Source: Ceratorhiza oryzae-sativae
Lineage: Eukaryota; Basidiomycota; Agaricomycetes; Cantharellales; Ceratobasidiaceae
Direction of reading: 5' to 3'
DNA length: 64,000 nt
Assembly (NCBI GenBank): GCA_030998015.1
Contig: JARWMV010000237.1
Span: forward strand, 1,488,001-1,552,000
Shown here: positions 57,834 to 64,000 of the stretch, one piece after another
How the letters are laid out: each line of letters opens with the position of its first letter
Position numbering within the stretch: the stretch's first letter is position 1
Made by a program: the position numbers and the translations under genes
The notes under the pieces: model-generated
What the model was told of the DNA's origin: nothing
Databases searched by the model: none
The model's input: the letters and a program-made list of their open reading frames with translations, nothing else

Positions 57834-58051
57834 GTCACGTGGGTCTGACTTTCAGTTCTTTCTCTTTCCTCTCACTTGTGACCGTCCTGTCTTTAGTACG
57901 CCTCCGGGCCGTTTTACATCTCTCCACGTTCCGCCTTCTGCGTCCCATTTTGCTCGGTTTTTCGTGTTTGACTTTTGTTTCGTGACCGGTTCGACCCCAT
58001 GTTCGTGTAGGCCCTTAAATATGTATGCAAAAAAAAGGAGGCGTCACGTGG
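57834..58051 (+). mobile_element. short CACGTG-bounded repeat element, copy 2
   Basis: It is bounded by GTCACGTGG at 57834-57842 and 58043-58051. The right part (GTTCGTGTAGG, AAATATGTATGCAAAAAAA) is the reverse complement of the left part of the copy at 60764-60946. Same orientation as copy 1. Non-coding and T/C-rich inside. Confidence 0.55.
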
Positions 58052-58219
58052 AACCTTGGCTATACTGCCATCCGCTGAGTCATGCAGTATTCCGAGTCAA
58101 GGCACTGCAGCATTGCACCCCACAAACCGTCCAGATGCTTCCGAGTTATTCATTTTGCTTGATTTAAAAATCAACATATACTGTTAGATAGCCAAGTCTA
58201 AAACAACCCCCCTCCTCGA

Positions 58220-59159
58220 TGGAGCCTGGTGCACGCGACTTGATGCGGATCGACGTATTCAGCGATACCTCTAACCCCTTCTCTAGGAATACTGCGGCAG
58301 TTTTGCTTTCTTCAGACGATTTTTCCGCTGAGGAGCTGCAAAGGTTCGCCAGGTGATCCAACCTCGCTGAGAGTACGTTCCTACTCCCAGCGACCGATCC
58401 TAATCAAGCTGATTAGACACTTCGTGTTTCTCAACTCATAGAGCCATGAAGATTTCCGGGCACCCCACCTTGGGAAGCTGTCGGGCATGCCTCGAAAATG
58501 GAGGTTGCTCCAAGCGACAGGGCACAATTACACAAGAACCCAGTCAGACGGTCGCCTGAATCCTCCGGCTCCTCCGTTTCTGCGTGAAGGAGAACACTCC
58601 ATGAACAACTCGAAGCAGTTTGCAACGCTATGGAGATCTAAGGCAGCAGTGTAATTGCAAGTGGATGGATTCACAACGGTCCTGCATGGGCTAGTATCCT
58701 ATTAAAGTCAGCAGAGGATGCGCGTGCGATCAAGAACGGCAACATTCGCAAATCAACCGTATAAAATTGGGATGTAGTAGGATCATACGAAAATCCTAAG
58801 CCAGTTTTACAGAGTGTTAAAAGGGGGGGCGACCAATTGGCAACACCGATCCCGTCCTCAAAGGCTGGCCGCACTTTGAAGATCATTTTACAGGTATTTT
58901 GAAGCGAGTTTGCTGGAAAACCTCGTTCTCTATATGAATTCATGACCTAGGACATGATTGCAGTGCTGGGTTCGGTAAATGGCTTCGGTCGACTGGTTTA
59001 TCCCCGCAGAATTATGTTGCGAGTCAAGGCGATTGCTTGGGTGGATTAGGCCGCGTATATATGTCGGCTGGTGAAGATGCGGCTCAAGCGGGAGACCTGT
59101 GGGCGGGCGGAGGGACCAATGTATGTGTAAGAGCGAAAGTGTTCATGCGAATGATTTAG
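58220..59159 (+). pseudogene. PhzF-family relic
   Basis: Dead paralog of the intact PhzF gene that follows. From the ATG at 58220 it reads MEPGARDLMRIDVFSDTSNP, then DDFSAEELQRFAR followed by an in-frame TGA where the intact copy has a tryptophan-like position, then SNLAESTFLLPATDPNQAD and a TAG. Further on are WASILLKSAEDARAIK and NWDVVGSYENPK between more stops. The C-terminal end is still readable across an intron: SAGFGKWLRSTGLSPQNYVA, SQGDCLGGLGRVYMSAGED and AQAGDLWAGGGTNVCVRAKV, finishing at 59159. The many stops and frame changes rule out a working protein. Synteny and sequence show a tandem duplication. Confidence 0.85.
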
Positions 59160-59453
59160 TTTGGATTGCTTCTAGACGAATAGTGATAGCAAAATAATCA
59201 TAGCTAGATACGACTTATTCATCTCTAGCAGCTTGACGAAGCAAACTCCAAGTGGGCGAAAATACGTAATCTTTGTTTGCGATCAAGTATTCAAGTCACA
59301 CGGGAGCCAATGACTCAACAATGTGTGACTCATGGCGAACAAATCATCCTAAACTCAACCACCACGAGTAAGAAGCATAATAATATACTATGAAAAACCT
59401 ATTAACTAATGCTTGGATATCTCGTGGCCTTGGTTCACAGGAACTACAATTCA
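59160..59453. other. spacer between PhzF copies
   Basis: This is the promoter side of the intact PhzF gene. AT-rich; no ORF supported. The ATG at 59409 lies upstream in frame but is less likely to be the start. Confidence 0.4.
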
Positions 59454-60448
59454 ATGGGACCTCAAGCGAGGAAGTTTATGCAGGTCGATGTTTTTCCTTC
59501 TCCAGATATTCCACTGTCAGGCAACCCTTTGGCTGTGGTAGCATCGTCAGAAGGATTATCAACAGAGCAAATGCAACGATTTGCAACATGGACGAACCTT
59601 TCAGAGACCACATTTCTGCTTCCTCCGACAGATCCCAGCAAAGCTGATTACAAAGTCCGGATCTTTACGGTTGCACGAGAACTCCCTTTCGCCGGGCACC
59701 CCACTCTAGGAAGCTGCAAAGTTTGGCTCCAGAGTGGGGGCAAACCTCAAAGGCCGGGCGAGATTATACAGGAATGTGGCATCGGCCTAGTTACTATCAA
59801 AGTCGACCAAGCGAGCGAGCGTTTGAGCTTCGTTGCTCCTGGGTTCATTAGGGAAGGAGACGTATCGGAGGACGAGCTGCGGACTATGTGCCGAGCCATG
59901 GGTATACCGGAGGGCGATGTGTTGGCGAGCCGGTGGATCGACAATGGCCCTGGATGGGCCGGCTTGGTTCTAAAGTCAGCAGATGACGTACTTGAGATCA
60001 AAACAGACAAAATACGAGAGGCGGGGGGGTTCAACTGGGGCATTATAGGCGCATATAGCAAGGCGCAGAAGTACGTGAATGCCGGGTTAAAGGGCGAGTT
60101 CGTCGGCCAGGAACAAAATGAAGACGATGATTCACCTCATTTCGAGTTGCGTGCGTTCTGTCCTGGAGAGACCTTTATAGAGGATCCAGTCACGGGTAGT
60201 CTCAAGTAAGTAGGTTTGAGTATTAGTGATACCCAGCCGCTTTACCGGCTCATATTGGTAGCGCTAGCATGGCAAAATGGCTTATTTCAGTGGGAATGGC
60301 ACCCCATAGCTATATAGCGAGCCAGGGAACCTGTCTAGGAAGGGCTGGTCGAGTGTATATCTCTGCTAATCAGAGCCAAGGAAATAATGGGGAGATCTGG
60401 GTTGGGGGTGAAGCATGTGTCTGTGTGGAAGGAGAAGTTACCCTGTAG
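59454..60448 (+). CDS. PhzF-family protein (phenazine-biosynthesis-like isomerase fold)
   Basis: Diaminopimelate-epimerase-like two-domain protein; members isomerise small acids or act on unknown substrates. The start MGPQARKFMQVDVFPSPDIP was chosen as the Met next to the family's VDVF motif (an in-frame Met lies at 59409). Key parts are LSGNPLAVVASSEGLS, TNLSETTFLLPPTDPSKADY with the catalytic-type Glu in SETTF, ARELPFAGHPTLGSCKVWLQ, and FIEDPVTGSLK. After an intron come NASMAKWLISVGMAPHSYIA, SQGTCLGRAGRVYISANQSQ and GEIWVGGEACVCVEGEVTL, ending at 60448. Frame is clean. The presence of this family in fungi does not imply phenazine production. A broken copy lies directly upstream. Confidence 0.9.
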
Positions 60449-61389
60449 ACCAGTTGAGAGCGGAGGTGATATTGGAATATCCACGAGTTTCCTACGCGTT
60501 TGTTATGTATGTAAGCCTATGCAAAACTGAAATTTTTGATTGGGTGGCTCATACATCACTGAATCACGTGGATCTGTTGTCTATACGCGCCACTCGCGCT
60601 GTCCGTACCTCCCATTTCGTAGCCTCACGTCCCGCTTGTTCCCACCAGTACTTCTCTTATTTCGCTCCAGGCGCTGCCTTTCTATACGTGCTTCGAATTT
60701 GCTCATGTAACGTGTGTCTATTTCTATACAATAGAACGAATGTAACTAAAAAAAAACATTGAGTCACGTGGAAACCTCTTTTTTTGCATACATATTTAAA
60801 GACCTACACGAGCAAAAGGGTCGAAATTGTCTAAAGAAACAAAGGCCAAACACTAGCAGGGACGAAACAAAAGGGGCGAAACGGGGGACAGAGGTCAAAC
60901 GGCCAAACGGCGGAGCGCGGTCACGAGCAACTCACGTGGAAACCTCAACCGAGCACCACAAGCTGGCGCGGGGCAAACGCTGACAATGTATGCGTGCTGT
61001 GTCGCTAATTAAGCTCGTAGCCATTCAGATTTCGATAAATAATTTCTTGGTTTAACCTAGGGACACTCTGCTGCTGCCGAACCATGCTAAAGTTTCAAGT
61101 GGGGGTTCCACCTTGGCTAGGCCCATGATTGTTCCAGACTCCTAATCTCTCTGGAGGTCCCAGAAGTACAGGGATTGGTGCCCGCGGTGGAGGTCTACAT
61201 TGCTTTTGGGGTTTGTCCCGTTGCTCGAGTTCGATACGCATTCCTCAATCGGAATCACGCCATCCGCAAGCGCGCTTGCGACACCGATTGCTCCAGGCGT
61301 TATCCAGAAACGTGACGCGTTGTGCGAACCTATCGCGATATAAACCTCGTTCTACTTGTGAGTGCGGAAAATTCCCCAGCGCAAAAGCT
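60449..61389. other. intergenic with a CACGTG-bounded element
   Basis: The region between PhzF and the MFS gene holds the repeat copy at 60764-60946. The rest has short frames only. A Pro/Gly-rich patch occurs near 61140-61210. Confidence 0.4.
60764..60946 (-). mobile_element. short CACGTG-bounded repeat element, copy 3
   Basis: It is bounded by identical 15-mers TCACGTGGAAACCTC at 60764-60778 and 60932-60946. The interior shares TTTGCATACATATTTAA and AGACCTACACGAG with the reverse complement of copy 2, and a purine-rich GGGACGAAACAAAAGG block. Together with copy 2 it brackets the two PhzF copies in inverted orientation. Confidence 0.55.
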
Positions 61390-63880
61390 ATGGCGCCCGA
61401 TACGTCTCCTGGCTCGTCGAATGACAAACGCCAGCTCGATCCACTCGATAGAGAAAAACTTCATGCGGCTGATGAGATCGAAGACCGGGCTCTTTTGAGG
61501 AAAATTGATCTTCAGTAAGCGCGGCTCTCGAATTTTTGAAGGTCGCCATTGACATGTTTACGAGTTTGCTACCAATCTTGACGTTGTTGTATCTTTTGTC
61601 TTTTTTGGACCGGTAAGTGAGTTCACGGTATCTAAACGCGACTTTACACCGAAGGTATAAGCGTAGGGCAAATATCGGGAACGCAAAGTAAGTTAGACGG
61701 CTCGCATATATTCATCATGACAAACTGATCGCGTTGGCCAGGCTTGATGGGCTAACAACAGTGAGTAGCGTCTGAGCTGAGATTCTTTGACGAGCAGAAT
61801 ATTCGCATATACCTCAGGATATACATGTCATAGGAGCAAATTACAACTCTTCCCTTGGTCAGCCTTTCAAAAATACGCCAGTCGACTCGTCTAACATGCA
61901 CCTGGGTTTCAGCTTTGTATTTTGTCGGATATGTCCTTTGGGAAGTCCCTGCAAACATCGTACTAAAGCGGTTCAATCCTAAAGTTTGGCAAGTATTTGA
62001 TGTAACGTATGCTTGCAGTCCGCTAATGTAGCCAAGACAGGTTGCCCACGTTGACGTTGGTGTGGGGTATTGTGTCAACATTGCAGGGGTTTGTAACTAA
62101 CCAAGCCGGCCTGTGAGCCCTAGGTCGATTAAGTATATGCTCTAGCTCACATATTTTCTTCAGTTTTGCTATTCGCTTTTTCCTCGGAACCGCGGAGGCT
62201 GGACTGTAGGTTTCTGGCCAATCGAGATTCATTGGCGGGGCTGACTTGGTATTTCTAGTTTTCCCGGGGTAATCTACGTTTTTTCAGTGTACTATAGACG
62301 GTATGCGCACAGAGTCTCAAGGTGTTTGTGCAGGCTGATTACGGGGCCTAATAGATCGGAAAGACACTGGCGTGTGGCTATCTTCTTTGGGGGGGCAGCC
62401 ATTTCTGGTGCTTTCGGAGGTGCTCTTGACCTCATGTTGTAAAATCGATAAGTTAATGTCTATTTTAGGGATACTCGCTTGGGCTATCTCAAAGATGAAA
62501 GGTGTGGGGGGCAAACAGGGTTGGGCTTGGTAAAATATTCGATTTTATAAAGCTGAATGATTAAACTTGACTATTTTGCTGTATAGGATTTTCATCCTGG
62601 AGGGCCTTCTTACCGTAGTGGTGGCAATCTTGGCGTATTGGATTGTTCCAGACTGGCCCGAGCGCGCAGGCTTTTTGACATCCGAGGAACGTACAAGGCT
62701 ACTGGAGCGATCTAAATACGACTCGGCTGGGGTTACTGAAGAGTTCAAGTGGTAAGTTTCGTCGGCCTTTCTGTATTACCGTTTGAGAAAAAGCTATGTA
62801 TTCTAGGAAATACGTGCGGCAGGCACTTGGTGATCATCTAGTATGGGGATATGCGTTGTTATTTCATGGGTATGCGTAAGTACCACCAGGATTCTTTTAA
62901 AACTAGACTTGACTTTCTGCGGTGTGGACAGCTTTGTGCTGTATTCACTCTCGCTGTTCTTGGTAAGTAGTTCTGGGACTCCTCATCGCCCAATCATGGA
63001 TTTCAACATGGTTCCAGCCGACTATTATCGCCGGGCTTGGATATGCTTCGTGGCAAGCACAACTTCTCACTGTTCCCCCCTATGCTTTGAGTGCAGTGAG
63101 GTAGGGGTCTCGAGTTGAAGTTAAACGTTGAAGGGTCTTGAAGATTTCCTGTCCATAGCATCGGGGTGGCAGCCTGGCTGGCGGCGGCCTTCAACAGGCG
63201 TGCCATTTTCATTGCCGGAGCCGCTGTTATCGGAATCATCGGTGGGACAAAGTCATCCATGTTCGACTGGCATTACTGAACACTCGTAGGTTATGTTCTG
63301 CTCCTCACAACCCATTCTGGTATGCTACAAGCTATGTCAACTCATGAATTTCTCTAATGGAAGACGTTCGACAGCGGGGCATCAATACATTGGAGTGCAT
63401 TTGGCGTGTGTATGTGTTTCTCTTCACCTTTCACATAAGCTGGCACACTACCAAAAAATACCCCTAGGCCGGTGTCTATGTTGGCAATGCGCTCTTATTG
63501 AGTTGGCCAGGAGAGGTAAGTGGGGTAGTGTTCAACTGTTAGAGCAGGCATTGATCAAAATCTAGAACGTTGCATCCCAAACAAAACGAGCAGTGGCCGT
63601 AGCCATGCAGATTAGCATCGGTGACCTTGGGGCCATCGCAGGGGTGTTGATTTACCGACCCGAGTGGGCAGGACACAAGTACCGGAAGCCTCACATCATC
63701 TCGATCGGATACCTCACTTTTGCTCTGCTTGTTACTGTGTATCTTTGGTCATGGATGAGCAAGGAGAACAGACAGCGGGAAGCACTGATGGAAACGACTG
63801 AGAAGATGGACGAGATGAATGATGAAAATGAGAGGGTCGAACAAGGAGACAGACACGTGGGATGGAGGTACCAGATCTAA
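61390..63880 (+). CDS. MFS transporter, anion:cation symporter (allantoate permease-like) type
   Basis: A 12-helix plasma-membrane transporter, likely for a small organic acid or vitamin-like compound; the exact substrate is unknown. Starts MAPDTSPGSSNDKRQLDPLD, then ADEIEDRALLRKIDLQ and LLPILTLLYLLSFLDR, the first helix motif. Helices follow in separate exons: LFALCTYFVGYVLWEVPANI, LPTLTLVWGIVSTLQG, FAIRFFLGTAEAGLFPGVIY, and the loop IFILEGLLTVVVAILAYWIV with PDWPERAGFLTSEERTRLLE. Then FVLYSLSLFL, IIAGLGYASWQAQLLTVPPY, GVYVGNALLLSWPGE, NVASQTKRAVAVAMQISIGD and GAIAGVLIYRPEWAGHKYRK. The end is EWAGH..YLTFALLVTVYLW, then a basic/acidic tail finishing at 63880. Exons join in frame with short introns. 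Confidence 0.85.
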
Positions 63881-64000
63881 CATGCTCCTACATGTACCAG
63901 CCGAATATAATGGTCATGCACTGACGGCATTGCTGCATGAATGCATAGTAAATAAACCCACGTGACTGGGTGGGCTGTGGCTATGCCAAATTTTGGTCCT
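63881..64000. other. 3' flank of the MFS gene
   Basis: Only 120 bp remains. An AATAAA-like run (AGTAAATAAACC) near 63948 may be a polyadenylation signal. Confidence 0.35.

Noticed and set aside
1..64000. CRISPR arrays, prokaryotic operons or phage-like modules
   Set aside because: The window is intron-rich eukaryotic DNA. No regularly spaced short repeats with unique spacers were seen.

Overview
The window is nuclear DNA of a filamentous basidiomycete. Genes are intron-dense, with canonical GT-AG introns of about 45-60 nt. It carries fungal families such as a basidiomycete-style laccase, an ArAE-like transporter, CWF19L2, NSE2 and VMA6. The gene content and decayed LTR repeats resemble Rhizoctonia-type Agaricomycetes, but the genus is an inference. 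Many apparent ORFs are exon fragments or antisense shadows, so gene models here were rebuilt by joining exons in frame. Exon edges should be read as approximate unless stated.

Layout. 1-1935: 3' part of an ArAE-like membrane transporter (minus strand, cut by the window edge). 2432-3345: decayed kinase-like (APH-type) gene. 3361-3723: MITE-like element with TA flanks. 3730-10260: AT-rich graveyard of LTR-type repeats without a coding domain. 10704-16161: two convergent multi-pass membrane proteins of unknown function. 18183-27507: accessory region with two paralogous caspase-like proteins, a large inverted-repeat element and a poorly resolved hypothetical gene. 28888-37173: two BBE-like FAD oxidases flanking a laccase, all on the minus strand. 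37459-45027: compact housekeeping block (CWF19L2, mitochondrial uS12, NSE2, MYND finger). 45943-55316: three more BBE-like FAD oxidases on the plus strand, the first a pseudogene. 56190-57473: V-ATPase subunit d. 58220-60448: a dead PhzF copy followed by an intact PhzF gene. 61390-63880: MFS transporter of the anion:cation symporter type.

The main theme is local duplication and decay. Five BBE-like oxidases, two PhzF copies and two caspase-like genes show stages from intact to broken, between stable single-copy housekeeping genes. The BBE-like proteins lack signal peptides and keep the FAD-linking His in four of five copies. With the laccase they could form an oxidative or detoxification gene set, but no clustered metabolite backbone gene is visible. 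The most unusual structural observation is a 4-nt microexon needed to keep frame at the same place in three BBE-like paralogs (and best fitting a fourth). The fifth paralog has the same site uninterrupted.
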